Source: Megaleporinus macrocephalus (taxonomy: Eukaryota > Chordata > Actinopteri > Characiformes > Anostomidae). Taken from it: a DNA stretch of 64,000 nucleotides. The notes beneath the pieces are model-generated. The model did not search any database and had not been told where the DNA came from. It saw only the letters and a program-made list of their open reading frames with translations. This document shows, in pieces, positions 10,325-22,439 of this stretch. The stretch covers positions 41,267,123 through 41,331,122 of the forward strand of contig CM038714.1 of assembly GCA_021613375.1 (NCBI GenBank), in the 5' to 3' direction. Each line of letters begins with the position of its first letter. The stretch's first letter is position 1. A program made the translations under genes and the position numbers.

Positions 10325-13300
10325 TTTTGTTAATATACAGCAAAGGATATAAACTGTACGGAACAAGCCTTAGTGATTTTTACAGTGAGTGGACTTGTTT
10401 ATTTGAAGGGCTCCTTTTAGAGCTATGAATAAGCCCTTAAGTGTTCTGCTGGGGAACACTGACCATTAGGCCTAGTCAATATTTTTACTAAAAAAAGATG
10501 TTCAACAAAAGTCTTCACATTTCTCCAGACATGTGTTGTGTCAGTTAGTGGATGTGTTTAACACATGGTCAAGCTGAAGCAGTGCAGTCTCTAACACTGG
10601 AAAATGTATCAAGCACAGCTCTTTAGCTGGTATTTGTATTGCTGATGCACTCTGCAAACAAAAACAACCGTGTTTGAGGGTTTCAGCACAGTTTCCACTG
10701 CACTAACACAGTCCTGGTGTTGTGTTTGTCTAATTTATGGGTGTCAACAAATGAATATTTATAGCTCAGTCACTGTGCATTACTCTTCACATACTGAATA
10801 GTTACTAAATAGCAAGAAGTTCATGAAAAGTAAAGGACTAAAGCAGATTACTGATTTAAAATTACACATCATTATTATTAGACAGTGTAGGCATGTTGCC
10901 CCTACGCTGTCACACACTTTTAGCCACTGCTTTTGTTTTCCTCCTCAGTTCTGAAGGCAGAGCAGTCGGGCATGCTGAAGTTCCCAGTGTCGCCCTTGCC
11001 CTGCCCGCTGGGGGCACCGCTGGGGTCTGCTCTGCTATCTGGAGCATCCGCCACACACCACCTCCCTTTGGACCTTCACCTGCGGGGTAAACTCGAGCCT
11101 GGGGGTGACGGGGTGAGCAAGACAAAGAAGGGCAGACGGAGCAGGACGGTTTTCACCGAGCTCCAGCTGATGGGCCTGGAGAAAAGATTCGAGAAGCAGA
11201 AATACCTCTCAACTCCGGACAGGTGAGGCCCTGACTTCTTTCAGAACTATCTGTTCTAACAAGTTATACTGTATTCTTTATGGGCGATAGTCAAATGTTC
11301 CACACTGACAATTACTACAAGGCATTGAGGCCATTAAAACATTTTGTATGGATTCGACTTCATCTTGTAGGTTGTTTACTTAATAATTAAGTTGGTGTAA
11401 TATATTTAATTCACATTAAAACTATTTACACATTTGAAATACATAAATTCATACCAAGGTTACCTTCGCTGTTAATTATTGAGCTCATGTTTGGTGTAAT
11501 CTAAATATATTTTAAATCTTTTTGTTACGTTCTTTGTTTTGCAGAATAGACCTGGCCGAGTCTTTAGGCCTTAGCCAGCTACAGGTCAAAACGTGGTATC
11601 AGAACAGAAGAATGAAGTGGAAGAAAATTGTAAGTTTTGCCAGCAGTTCTTTTTGGGTTTTTTTCTTCATGTTGTAATAAGCTGAGGTTTTTAAGTTACA
11701 AATAATAAGTTGAAACAAAGATATTTGTACTCTCCTAAGCATTTTCAATTTATAAAACTTATATTTTTAAGCATGTTTGCACAGTATCTCCAAAATTGTA
11801 ACTTTATAGGAGAGGGCAGCAACTTGCTTTGCTTTTAATGTAAGTCAATGGAACCAGAACTCTTTTCAATGTTAGTTTGGAAGGATATGAAAGGCGGCTG
11901 CTGTGTTCAAATGATGCAGAAACTTAAAAAACTAGGTTTTCTATGGAGAGTGACAATATAAAATAATCTACGTTCCATCCGATGGTATTTAAATTATTAA
12001 CCATTAATTTCTGCTTCCTTTGTATTTAATTTCATTAATATGTTGGGATCAGTGTTAAGACCGCCCTGCTTATGGTCCCACCTGGTGTCTCTTTTTACTC
12101 ATAGTACATAAAAAATCAACAGTTCATTTCAGTGCTAACAGATGCTGGATTTTAAATGTGATTTTAAAATGCTCCACCGAAGTTCTATAGGTTACTTAAA
12201 GGGAAATTCCACCCATTTATAGAAATTTCTGTACACTTAAAAGGATAGGACCCGAAGTTATATTCTGAGTGATCAGATACAAATCTTCATTCTAAATAGC
12301 CACATCAGGCTGACCAGAAATGTTGATAATAGGGACTAAAAGGGATTAAGTGTTTAAAGCCTTAAAAAGCTATTATTGGTTTTGAATATTGTGCCTGATG
12401 CCTGTTTTATTATAGACTGGAGGTCAAGTTTAAACTTAAAATGTATTTTTAAAATTCATTTATAGTGAAGTGGTACATACACGATGTTGAAAGTCAAACT
12501 AGCCCCTAGAAAAGTTGCTTTATTAAAACATTTCTTTAAATTTTCAACTTATATTGCCGTTAAGAAAAAACAACAACAGCGTGTGTATTTTTTGCAGCTT
12601 CATTTGAGCAGAGCAGCTGTCTTGAACATGGCTGATACTTTTATGATGAACAAACCATTAGAAATTGACCAAAATCATTTTATATGGACTTACATAATAA
12701 AAACACATTTTTGAGATGCATGTTATTAAATGTATTATTTATTGCACATTGAATACACTGTAACACTTGGAGTTGTGTGAAAAGGGTTATGTGTCTACAA
12801 ATGTCTGCAGCCTTCCATTATTTGAATTAAGTTCCCATTTAAATTCTAAAATAAGTCAACTAAATATATGATACTCTGTAGAGACTCCTGGTTCCTAATA
12901 TGCTGACTGTAAAAATCAATATGTTGCTCTACAAATAACTATCTCACAGTAAACTACTCAACATATGAACCACTGAATTATGAACACATACAGGGTTCTT
13001 GGTTCTTTTATTTATTTATTTATTTGAAGGGTACATTTACTTATTTAATACTATAATAATACTATTATAATAATACTATTAGCATCGGTTTGGGTACTGT
13101 GCAGGTCAATTCTTCATTTATCAAGTAACAAACAATGTAAATGTACAGTATTTATAAGGTCCAAATGAGATTTTAAGGTCCAAATGTATGCCATAAATAT
13201 TTATTTTCTCTGGAAATGTACACATTTGTATCTTTATCATAACCAAATATGTAGAACAATGAATTAAAATGTGGAGTTAAGCCAGATAGTCCAAAGTCAA

Positions 13301-13619
13301 TACAACTTTTTAAAAAATTATATAAAGAAAATATACAGTTATGATTTCTGACTAAAGGTCCCACCACATTGATTCCATACCAGTGACAGTTTAGTACCCT
13401 TTTTCTGGGAGTGTACCTTAAACTGGGCGAATCCATAGTCTAAGTCTGGCCTTTGCTGAATGTTGTTGTTAGGTATTACAAGGTGGTGGACTGGAATCCC
13501 CAACCAAACCCAAAGGGCGGCCAAAGAAGAACTCTATCCCCTCGAGCGAGCAGCTTTTGGAGCAGGAGAGGACAGGAGACGCGTCTTCGTCACAGTCCGA
13601 CACCAACCAAGAGGAATAA
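9280..13619 (+). CDS. barx1: barx1, BarH-like homeobox transcription factor
   Basis: Coding sequence join(9280..9472, 10949..11222, 11545..11629, 13473..13619), 232 residues. Barx1 is a nuclear DNA-binding regulator known in vertebrates for roles in pharyngeal and jaw cartilage, teeth and stomach mesenchyme. The N-terminus has [11 protein letters not shown] (residues 21-31); FMIEEIL fits the Groucho/TLE-binding eh1 pattern FxIxxIL. The homeodomain spans 126-185, with Phe8, Trp48, Gln50, Asn51 and Arg53 all present and helix 3 reading [15 protein letters not shown] basic tail follows ([13 protein letters not shown]), as in other BARX proteins. The start was chosen because MMHHPL matches the fish form; the second ATG at 9283 is an equally plausible start. 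Intron phases are 1, 2 and 0. Length is near the mammalian BARX1 (about 254), the difference being the missing alanine-rich stretches. No damage is seen. BARX2 is ruled out by overall match. Confidence 0.97.
9473..10948 (+). other. barx1 intron 1
   Basis: 1476 bp, phase 1, AT-rich, ending in a long pyrimidine tract and cctcag. It contains short AAT arrays near 10078-10105 and an (ATT)n array at 10284-10322. Nothing coding. Confidence 0.9.
10284..10322. repeat. (ATT)n microsatellite in intron 1
   Basis: About 13 trinucleotide units. Confidence 0.95.
10949..11222 (+). CDS. barx1: barx1 exon 2
   Basis: Completes Val65, then runs from LKAEQ to STPD and two bases of Arg156. It holds the proline/glycine-rich linker, the basic KTKKGRRSR stretch and the first half of the homeodomain. 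Acceptor ctcctcag, donor CAG|GTGAGG. Confidence 0.95.
11223..11544 (+). other. barx1 intron 2
   Basis: 322 bp, phase 2, splitting the homeodomain after two bases of its Arg31 codon. GT...AG, acceptor tctttgttttgcag. Confidence 0.93.
11545..11629 (+). CDS. barx1: barx1 exon 3
   Basis: 85 bp encoding the rest of helix 2 and all of recognition helix 3 ([13 protein letters not shown] to KWKKI). Donor ATT|GTAAGT. Confidence 0.95.
11630..13472 (+). other. barx1 intron 3
   Basis: 1843 bp, phase 0, inserted before the last homeodomain residue. It contains an R1 repeat copy (11785-11975). The acceptor gttgttgttag is T-rich but short. Confidence 0.9.
11785..11975 (+). repeat. Dispersed repeat family R1, copy 2
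   Basis: Inside barx1 intron 3. Same word order as the copy at 3224-3455: tccaaaattgtaacttta, gcttttaatgtaa, aatggaacca, then aactaggttttc and gtgacaatat at the end. Confidence 0.5.
13473..13619 (+). CDS. barx1: barx1 exon 4 (coding part)
   Basis: 48 codons from [10 protein letters not shown] to DTNQEE and [23 protein letters not shown] is the conserved BARX basic region directly after the homeodomain. The final 20 residues are acidic/serine-rich and less conserved. Confidence 0.95.
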   Translation, partial: VLQGGGLESPTKPKGRPKKNSIPSSEQLLEQERTGDASSSQSDTNQEE

Positions 13620-13985
13620 ATGGCCAATCTCTGCCCATGTGACTCTCTACTGGAGCTATACGGACACACAGGCTGGGATTGCTCCTCAGTGAAGCTGATA
13701 TTCGGGCACTTACGGACAAATCCAAACACGACGAGGTCCTGATTTTATACTACCTGGTTTTGTTTTTTTGTTTTTTTTGGGTTTTTTTTGAAAATGAAGC
13801 CATTAAGGCTTTTTGCTGAGAACACTTTCAGAGCGATACTCAGCAGCAATGAGTTCTCTCTCTCTTATTCCCCTTTACATTGGAGAATGCCACAGGAACA
13901 TTTGCTCTACAATTATTGTGCTTTGTGGTTTTAACTATGTCTGAATAATATGATAACAAAATTAAATGTTCTTTTTACAAAGATA
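13620..13985 (+). other. barx1: barx1 3' UTR
   Basis: Starts after the TAA. A T-rich run at 13760-13790 is followed by a variant polyadenylation hexamer ATTAAA at 13961-13966, with T-rich text right after. The true cleavage site is inferred, and a longer form ending further downstream cannot be excluded. Confidence 0.6.
13961..13966 (+). terminator. barx1: Polyadenylation signal ATTAAA (variant)
   Basis: The first good hexamer after the stop codon, 342 bp downstream. Confidence 0.55.
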
Positions 13986-14140
13986 GTTTGATTATTCAGT
14001 CAGCAACATACTTCATAATTACTTTAGTCAATCTTTGCAATTGAATAGATCACTGATGACCACAAAGGCTTTAACAGCAATAATTTATTAATAGTTGTTA
14101 AATAGTTTAGTAATACAATGTCAGCGCAAACATAAAATCA

Positions 14141-14141
14141 A

Positions 14142-14176
<35 letters not shown>

Positions 14177-14197
14177 ATAATAATAATAATAATAATA
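14141..14197. repeat. (ACT)n(AAT)n microsatellite
   Basis: About 12 ACT units followed by about 7 AAT units, about 180 bp downstream of the likely barx1 3' end. Confidence 0.95.
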
Positions 14198-14379
14198 CAA
14201 TTACTGGTAACAATTGTAAACATACATGTATGCCTGCTTTAAAAATAGCTGGTGCTCAGCCTGTATATTTAATATAAAATGTATATTTTGCATATAATGC
14301 AAAGTGATGTTAATAGGGAGACGGCCCAAGCTTACTTAGCAGCAGGTGTGGTGACCATGGAGTGCGATAGATAGTATTA

Positions 14380-15215
14380 ACACTTAAATAAGCTAAAAAA
14401 AATAAATAAAGGAGGAGCAAGATGTGTACAGTGCATAGCATGAACTGAATAGGAATAGCAGGATGAGTAGTATGAAAGCATAAATGGAAGGATTGACTTG
14501 GAAACGGTGACCGGGGGATTTGTGGGATTAGTAGCATGAATGGATGAGCAGTGTAAACGTATTAGTGTCGGTGGACGAGAGCATTGAGCAGCATTAAAGG
14601 AATACGCTGATGAGTAGGAAGGGATGCATGGAATGAATAGAATTAGAGGGGTATCATGAAAGGATAAATGTGATAAGTAGGATTAGTGGAATGGAAGGAT
14701 GAGTGTAATACGTAGTATGACTGGATTAGGATGAAAGAATGAGTAGGATGAGCGGGATCAGGTGATGCATGGGATGAGTCCGTTAAAAGCACTAGTGTGA
14801 AAGGATGAATAGGAAGCGAGGGATTAGTAGGATTAAAGGATGAGTGGGATGAGTGGTACGTAAGGATTTTGGTGAAAGGATGAGTGGGTGGGTAAGATAA
14901 CTAATAAACTGATTAGTATTCTAATGACAAACTGAAAGCATGACCACACTCGTCTTGTATAGGGGAACATGGTTTAAGTGGTATGTAAGCAGGAGTAGGA
15001 TGAGTAGGATGAATAAGATGAAAGAATGAGGAGTCAGATGAAAAAAAGGAAAGGGTTGAGTAGGATGAGAGGGCTTGAGTTGAGTGAAACAGAATGAGCG
15101 GGCCAAATCGAATCAATAGGAGGCAAGGATGAGTAGTTTGAGTGTGCTGAAAGGATGAGTGGGATGGTATGCTCCTCTCATTCTGTTTGTGAGTGGATGA
15201 GAGATGATGAATGAG
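14380..15215. repeat. Degenerate GGATGAGT-type minisatellite
   Basis: For over 800 bp the + strand is built from variants of the words ggatgagt, gggatgag, taggatta and gaaaggatgag, spaced irregularly at roughly 12-40 bp. Purine-rich and strongly strand-biased. No period is exact, so this is an old, heavily mutated tandem array. Antisense open frames over it are artefacts. Confidence 0.75.
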
Positions 15216-17499
15216 TTTAAGCTTCTCACTTTCAGCCTGCTGTTCTGTAGTTTTTAAACAAACTCATCCAAACTCTGTCATTTGCTGCAGAGCTGTTCAT
15301 CACCCAGCTTTAAACACGGCCTTCAGTTTCTGAGTGTTTACACTGAAAATGTTCTTTTTTTATTTGGCCCGTGTTGTTTAGTTCTTTAAGAATCGGCTAC
15401 ATGTGGGAATGATTCCCATCAAAGACTTTGGTGGAAGCATAAAAGCCGTGAAATGTGTGTCCAAGACTTTATATGAACAGTCGATATTGCACAGATGAGC
15501 GAGTAATGTCCACTGGCTTTGTAAACAGGAGTGTACTGCAATCCCCCAATACAGCAGAAGCAGCAATGAGGTCTGAGGGACCCTCAGTATGTCACTGATG
15601 CTAATCTCACTAAGCTTTGTCAAATAATAATTCCAGTGATATTGAAACAGATAAACAACTCACAACAGCTAAGAATCTTAGGAATGTACTAAGAATGTAC
15701 TTGCTCTCTTAGCATTTCCAAGTCAACAGCGTTTTGGGCAATTACCTTTAGTAGCTCTCAAATAAACAAGCCAATGAAACAATTAGCAGTAAAATCTCAC
15801 AAACCACATCAAATTGGAGTGTTTTAAAATTGTATTGAATTTCTTTGCAATCAAAAGAGGTGATGCACTCATACCTGTTTAAAAGAAAAATGTTAATTGT
15901 TATTAACAGTCAAGGAAACTCTAATACAGCTGTAGGTCCAAAGGTATTTACATACACAGAATCCCCTCAATTCGAATTAATTTCTTCAGGTTAGAGCGAA
16001 GAATCTGAATTACTGCTTTATTAAACGAATTAGTTGACAGTATGTGAAGGCAGCCTCTGTGAGAATATATAATCTTCTCCAAGTTAAGAAGGAAAACAAG
16101 CTACAGTGCCAGCTAAAAGCTTCAACAGATCCTCAGATGTAACGAACTAATTCGGGTTAAGAAACTCTTTGCATGTAAACGCCAGCAAGCATGTGGATTT
16201 TATTCAACACAATGCTATTAAGACATGAGTGAGGCATTATTTACAAAGATGACCGGGTCTATGGGGCTATGGAGGGCGTGTCTCCAGTTTGAGCTGAATA
16301 CTGAGGTTAATGCTTTAATGCCAGTTTTTTTTCACACTGTTTTCAAAATAAAACCAGAGCTGGTAAACATCCCGGGTCATCAGCTCACACCGTTTAAAAC
16401 AAATACAACACGTTTTTAAAAAGAAATCCATGCAGATGTATAAGTTGTGCTTCCAATTCAAACCAACTTTGATTATTATTGTCTACAGTGGAGTTCTTGG
16501 AGGTAAATGGACTCACAAGCCTTTCTTGATCATCAGGGAGCTTTTTAAGGCATCTACAATTAGGAAGCATCTCTATATATATATATATATACTTAGTCAT
16601 TGTAATTTTATTTTTAATATAATATGTATTTGTAATTTTTATTTTAATATAATATATACATTTAGTTGCTCAACAAAGGTTCTGTAATAAATATAGAATA
16701 TTATAACAAAGGCTCAACGACTTCAAAATTAACAGCGGCCCAGCAGTGAGGCTTGTGTAATTCATGCCTATTTTAATTAAAGCCGAGACTAAAAATAACG
16801 TTCTGAGTGAAATTTCATTGCTAAGAATCACCTCAGCTCTTTATTAGAGTTCAACTAAAAACATTACTAAAGATGTTCCACTTTCCAACGGAAGAAAGAG
16901 CACTTTTCTAAAAATGAAAAATAAAGAAAAAAAAGGGAAAAAAAGAAAAGAAAAAAAGAGAGGACAGAACCTTGGGCTGCTCGATAGCTTTCTGGATTAA
17001 GAGCATCATGAGCATGACTTAGTGCTGAAGCTGCTGAGCAGACTGAAAACAAAAGCCCCACTACAGAAGCACTCCGTTCACCATTACTGTGTAATTACCG
17101 CAGATGAAAACACACGCAGTTTCTGTTAACTCTGTATTCGTTTCACCCTTGAATTTACAATAGTAGGGTGTAAGACACGCTGTAAGCGTGCAAACGGGTT
17201 TGTAAACTTTTGAACGGGCTGTAAGATAACCCCCCCCCCCCTCTAGTTATGTACAGAGCTTAAATATTTCTATTTCTGCTCACCAACAGAGCCTACTTAC
17301 ACAGCTCACCAACAGAACTCACCAGAGCTCAAACACAGAACTTAATAACAGAGCTCAGTAACAGAGTTCAGTAACAAAGCTCAGGAACGACACAGCTTGA
17401 GTGTAAATGTTAATGAACTTGATCAGGTTGGAATAAGGAGTATAAACCTCTGTTTAAATCATATCTCAATCATAACATTATTATAATTGTTGTTGTTGT
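15216..17499. other. Intergenic stretch, no clear feature
   Basis: Mixed unique sequence. It holds a short (AT) run near 16572-16592, an A/G-rich run at 16915-16965 and a C12 run at 17230-17241. Around 17288-17390 the words gagctca, aacagagctca and aacagagttca recur in a short degenerate tandem. No exon seen. Confidence 0.35.
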
Positions 17500-17529
17500 T
17501 AATAATGATAATAATAATAATAATAATAT
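17500..17529. repeat. (AAT)n microsatellite
   Basis: About 8-9 units. Confidence 0.85.
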
Positions 17530-17544
17530 ACGATACACTGGATT

Positions 17545-17895
17545 TATTCGTGATGACGTCTCTCTCAGTTTCCACAATCCACACGTTTTATTCTGTGTTT
17601 TTATGTGTATTCTATACGCAGAGCTCGGTCACTGTGCCGGTTCTATGTCCCAGAGAGTTAAAGATGTGGGTTTATGTGCGGAGGGGAATATTCTCAGCGC
17701 GATCAGATCAGATCCTGCAGCGGCCGGCTCTGTGTCTGTCAGCAGAGCTGTTGCTCTTGGCTTTGCGCTAATGAAGCGAGCTGCCTTCACCGAGACCTCC
17801 TGTTCCATTATTATGAGTGTAATGGGACTTCAGCGGGAACCGGTGCAGTATTGCATAACGGCTAGAACTGTAGATACAGCAAGCACTATTTACAT
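17545..17895. promoter_or_regulatory. Candidate regulatory element, GC-rich
   Basis: Higher GC and CpG content than the surroundings, no repeat character and no coding frame with splice sites. A CRE-like TGACGTC lies at 17554-17560, and the middle holds a GCGCGATCAGATC-rich stretch. About 3.6 kb beyond the barx1 3' end. Enhancer or CpG-rich promoter function is inferred; conservation cannot be tested here. Confidence 0.3.
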
Positions 17896-18429
17896 ACGAC
17901 GTTAGATATGACTATTAGAGACACAAAATAATAATAAATCGGCAATAATTAATAGTAGTGACCTATAATACTGACCAACGCCAACAGTACGCATTTACTC
18001 TGGAATATTCTTGACTGCGTAAAACAACAAATGCACAAATGCGTATTTTTTTAATAGTGTATCTAGAAAATGTATTTTAGATGTTTATTTTTTTTTTTTT
18101 TTCTTGAGGATGTTTTTAAATTCAGCAGAATATACTAACCCATAATTATAATTATAAGTATACTTCCCTCTAATATTTACAAGGCTCGTTAATGCTTAAT
18201 GCTCTGCAGGGGGGGCAACATTAAAAAGAAAATACGTAACTGTCGTATATAGCAATATTGCGCAGGCAGGTGTAGCCCACCAAAAGAAGAAATAAATCCC
18301 CTTCTGTGTATATATCCAGGTATCTGGTTCCACACTTAGACTACAAATTAATCGCTCGTTTCAAGCATTCGCAGCTCGTAATATGAGCAGACGTGTAATT
18401 ATAAGTGCACAAACTGTGCGATATTTGTT

Positions 18430-18610
18430 GAAGGATGTTGTTATCTTTCAGCAGAGGGACTATGAACGGTCCCGGGGAGACTACAATGAGATCCTGTTGA
18501 TAGCTCTGGCAAAGACGCGCTGCTTTAAGCGCCTCTAGACCACAGGATGGTCCTTTCAGCTAAAAGTGTTTGTTCTTCAAGACACTTAATACCGTGAGTG
18601 CACAATAACA
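18430..18610. promoter_or_regulatory. Candidate conserved non-coding element
   Basis: Complex sequence with moderate GC (ggtcccggggagactac, cgcgctgctttaagcgcc) in an AT-rich background. No frame or repeat. Regulatory role inferred only from composition and position. Confidence 0.25.
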
Positions 18611-18779
18611 ACAGCAGGAGAGCTCAGAAACACCAACTGGCTTTTTCCCCCCCCCTGTCCCTCCATCCATCCTTACTTACGTAGCGCTCCTCTGCCAAGC
18701 TTACATTTTTTGTAGGCCTTCCAGCATCGCTAATGTTAATGCTGATCCCACTTGTACAAAAGAGATGGGCTTACAGTGC

Positions 18780-19060
18780 AGGTGGTGAAATGTTGCTCTG
18801 AGCTAGTTTGGTAAAGGGCCCGCAGAAAAGAAACGCCTGCATTGTCCTCCGGACTGAATGGAATCCATCATGGCCTGGAACTCTTAATGCGCTTCAAGTG
18901 AACGACCCCTTAGCCAGAAAAACAGTCAGCTGGAGCATCAAGCCGGACAAGAATAAACTCCAGACAAGCACAATCAGAAAGTCAGAGGTCAATAGAAATA
19001 AGACTGCAACAAAGCAAACAAACAAGCTTGGGGAGTATGAAAAAAATCACGATTCCCATC
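18780..19060. promoter_or_regulatory. Candidate conserved non-coding element
   Basis: Unique, moderately GC-rich sequence with an open 129-codon frame on + that runs into a (TC)n array, so the frame is not a gene. It reads like non-coding regulatory DNA. Confidence 0.25.
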
Positions 19061-19077
19061 AGCATTGTGAAACTTTT

Positions 19078-19104
19078 ATTTCTCTCTCTCTCTCTCTCTC
19101 TCTC
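19078..19104. repeat. (TC)n microsatellite
   Basis: About 13 dinucleotide units. Confidence 0.9.
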
Positions 19105-19199
19105 TTTTCCACACATGCATTGATTGTGCTACTCATCGGCACTCGAGCTCGTGCTCCACACTGCACCTTTTCTTCACTTGGTGGTCTTTTTTTGTAGCA

Positions 19200-19520
19200 G
19201 TTCCACTGGATGATTGTATGAAGGGTGGGGGTGCTTTTACGCACATCTGCAGCCCCCACAGACTCCCTCTGTCTCAGGCGAACGACCGAGCCATTCGTCA
19301 GTACTCACCCATATCCGAGTCGTGGTCATTATGCAGATTAAAGACAGGTGCAGCCACACTTCCACAAAAGAGGCCATGAAAGACGCGCAGCGAGACGCAG
19401 AAGGGTTCAGCAACTTCCATTACCTGTTTTCAACAGCACTCATGACGCTGCCGCACCGTTTCCCGACCAAACACTTCAGACAGTTTGACGCGAAAACCAC
19501 AGGCTAAATGTCTAATGGCG
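19200..19520. promoter_or_regulatory. Candidate conserved non-coding element
   Basis: About 300 bp of CpG-containing unique sequence. A 97-codon open frame on + has no acceptor/donor context and no recognisable protein. Confidence 0.25.
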
Positions 19521-20217
19521 GCCTGTTCCCTATGGAGTGAACTGCGTACGTCCCAAAACTGGCTTCTATACCGAGACTGTGCACTAAAGTCCAGAAAACG
19601 AGTCACACGCTTCATAGATAAACATTTATGGGTTTTTAATTTTGATATATAATGTTATATATTTGAGAGGAGTAATTGTTGTTTCGCTACATTTCATAGG
19701 GAATCTACCACTTTGAAGTGGTCAGTCAATTTTGAGCTATTAAGGACCACAAATCACGCTCATTTCACACGTCACTGAATGTCATGTGACTAAAAACCAC
19801 AAGTATGGAAGTAAATAGAACGTCATGTACTATATGACAATATGTGATCATATAATTGCAAAATCTGATCACAAACGCGATATACAACCTTCTATAGGTT
19901 TCTTATAGCGACTCTGGTGATCACGTGACCCACCGATCACGTAAAGTCATTTGTAAAAAAAAAAAAATTAATTAATTAATTAAATAAATCCTGCATGTTG
20001 CAGGATAAAATTCCACATGTTAAAAAGCACAAATTTTTGACGCGAGAAAAGTATAAATAAACAATACAAATAAGTGTGAAAAAAATTAAGCGCCTACAAA
20101 CAGCACGTGACTTGTCATGTGATTTTTATTCTGTAAGGAAAAGAGGACGGGTGCTCTTAATAACAGGACATACACAAGTGTTATACTTGACTATGTGTAC
20201 AAAATATAACTAAATAC

Positions 20218-20218
<1 letters not shown>
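19520..20218. other. Intergenic, no feature recognised
   Basis: AT-rich, with several TCACGTGA-like words around 19918-19942 (gatcacgtgacc) that fit E-box CACGTG sites. Otherwise plain. Confidence 0.3.

Positions 20219-20296
<78 letters not shown>
20219..20296. repeat. (AT)n microsatellite
   Basis: About 38 perfect dinucleotide units. Confidence 0.97.
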
Positions 20297-20298
<2 letters not shown>

Positions 20299-21185
20299 CA
20301 ATAAAAAAATTAAAGGGCAGTAAAACAGTAAACTACGGATTAAAGTGAAACCCCATTTACTAGTTCAGCTTAGTTCAGCTTTTCCTATTCTGAATGTCAA
20401 AAATATTTTTTATGAGCTTCATAACCACTAGAAACAGTTTCCCTAAACACGAAATACGGTTAAAGAGATACCTTTTCACCTATTGCTGTTATTTGTTATT
20501 TCCTTATCTGTGATTTTTTCCTGTCGTTTCTTTTTCCAGTGCAGTCGTTCTCCTCTGGGACTCTGTGCGGGCTGAGTGTTGGACAGAAACGACCTCCAGC
20601 ATAAATTACAATCAGGAGAAGAGGAATCCGGTGATTTGGACTTCCATGTGTGATTCAGTTCAGACATTGAGGCTGTGCGAGGCAGCGCTGAAGGGCAGCA
20701 GAGCAGGTGGAGGGTGAGTGAAGTGGAAGGTCACGCCGCCGCCGGTTGGTTGGTGGTGTTGCTGGCGCCGCCAGCTTGAGGCAACAGCGTTGACTACATT
20801 TATCCGTAGGTGTTTGTCCAAACCAGTTTATAAGCTGGATAAACGCCCCATCTTTCTTTAGCATGTGGCGGTTGTGGAGTTTGCAAAGCAAACTACAGGG
20901 TCTGGTTAGAAAAGGTCACAAATGCTAACGTTTACGTTTGTAGTCTGCTGTGTTAACTTAGCTGGGTAAACACTGTGGGCAACCATTTCAGTTTCACTGT
21001 CATTTCTAACAAGAAGCTGGACATTTAGGACATATCAAAAACACAGGCAGGCGTTTCTGTTTAGTTTAGAAACCTAAACACGCATAAAAATGCACAATTG
21101 GCGATTTTACTTAAATTGACTTTCCGTGCTTAGTTATAAGCTTGTAATAGTTCTTTACATTTTTTAATATTTTTCCCCATTTAAC
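20297..21185. other. Intergenic, no gene recognised
   Basis: A GC-richer patch at 20530-20790 (ggacagaaacgacctccag, gccgccgccggttgg) stands out from an AT-rich background and could be regulatory. No protein match. Confidence 0.25.
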
Positions 21186-21189
21186 TGGT

Positions 21190-21995
21190 TACAATGTAAA
21201 CAAAGTCGTTCAGAGAGGTTCAGTGTGAAATGCAACATAAACTCTGAATTGTTCACAGTGGTGGTGATAGGAACCAGACGTCTATGGTGTTTAATGCTGT
21301 AATTTACTTACTTTAAAAGGAACAAAATGTAAGATGACACCACTGATATGTAAGATTTTTTTTGTTTAATACATTCCAGAATGTAAAGAAATCACAGATC
21401 ACAGTAGCATCAACCTGCCTTTAGTACCACATGAACGAATGAAGAAGAAACCTCTCACTTTTGGCAACAAAACGCTTAAAGGTAAAGAAAACAAGTAAGC
21501 AGCAAAACTAAGATTGGCAGTTGTCTTGCTTTCCGCGTCTGGAGACAGATCACACTGTCTGATGTCAAACTCGCAAAATTTTTAGACTGGTAAATGGGGA
21601 GGAGTGAAAAGGGAGGAGTTGGAACTGTGTGGAGTATGAATTAAACAGATTGCATAATTTTACATATTGCTCCTTTAAAGTTACTTTATTGTTTTAAAAT
21701 CTTTTTTTAAAACGAGATTTTTTTTTTGATGGAGAGGTGCGGGGAGGGCTTTGGAAGGTGAATAATGCCCACAGAAGGCTTATTTTTCCCCATTATCGAC
21801 GTTGCATATAAATACTCAGAAGTCACATGTAAGTCGTCTGCTTTTTTTTATGGGTTAACAAATAAAATGTCTATATTTGTGTTGCAGAATCGGTGACCCC
21901 CGGTTCCTGTCATCACCATTCTGGAGAAATCTGTGACGGTAAGTTTCCCTACAATAGACCATTTCACATCAAAACACTCTGATGGCTTTGTTTAT
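21190..21995. mobile_element. Inverted-repeat element family R2, copy 1
   Basis: The left edge (gtaaacaaagtcgttcagag ... tgtgaaatg ... gtggtgataggaacc) is mirrored at the right edge, whose complement reads ataaacaaagccatcagagt ... gatgtgaaatgg ... ggtgatgacaggaacc. The arms are about 100-110 bp and imperfect. The ~600-bp interior has no transposase. The same arms bound 49100-49640 and 62430-62935. This fits a non-autonomous DNA transposon; superfamily not determined. Confidence 0.6.
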
Positions 21996-22194
21996 GCCTT
22001 ACAGACTAAATTATGCAGAAATATTGAAAACTGGTGGCAGATATTCTCAATAACAGATGTTTACCTTACAGTCCACAATTGAAGAACTTTTTAACAGCTA
22101 AGACTTTCCATATGAGCAGTGCAGCTGGATTAGAGTAAGACAATAGTTCAAAACTAGTTACCTAATGACTTAGTAAAGCTTTTACACACAAATG

Positions 22195-22430
22195 TAATCA
22201 CCAACTTAAGCAGAACCAGCACAGGCCAGGCCTGAGTTTGATAGTCCGCCCAGCCGCACACACGGGACAGTTGAACACGATTAAAGGAGCTTTGATTAAT
22301 CTAACGTATGTGCCAAAACTGCACATGCTGCGTATGATCCCAATTAGACTGAAACCCAACTCGGCCAAAGCGCTGCTCCACATTTCTCCAGCCATGCTTT
22401 GCCTTTTGTTTTCATTGGACTGTCTTTGAC
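22195..22430. promoter_or_regulatory. Candidate conserved non-coding element (TCF/LEF-like site)
   Basis: Dense unique sequence with little simple repeat. CTTTGAT at 22290-22296 matches the TCF/LEF core and runs directly into TTAATC, a homeodomain-type site. Open frames on both strands (63-65 codons) have no gene signal. A good enhancer candidate by texture; conservation untested. Confidence 0.35.
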
Positions 22431-22439
22431 AACACGCTT

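Noticed and set aside
13453..13729. Several alternative frames over barx1 exon 4
   Set aside because: The homeobox protein frame, conserved BARX tail and exact splice phase define the real one.
14380..15215. CRISPR-like repeat array
   Set aside because: Repeats are degenerate with irregular spacing, and the DNA is vertebrate.
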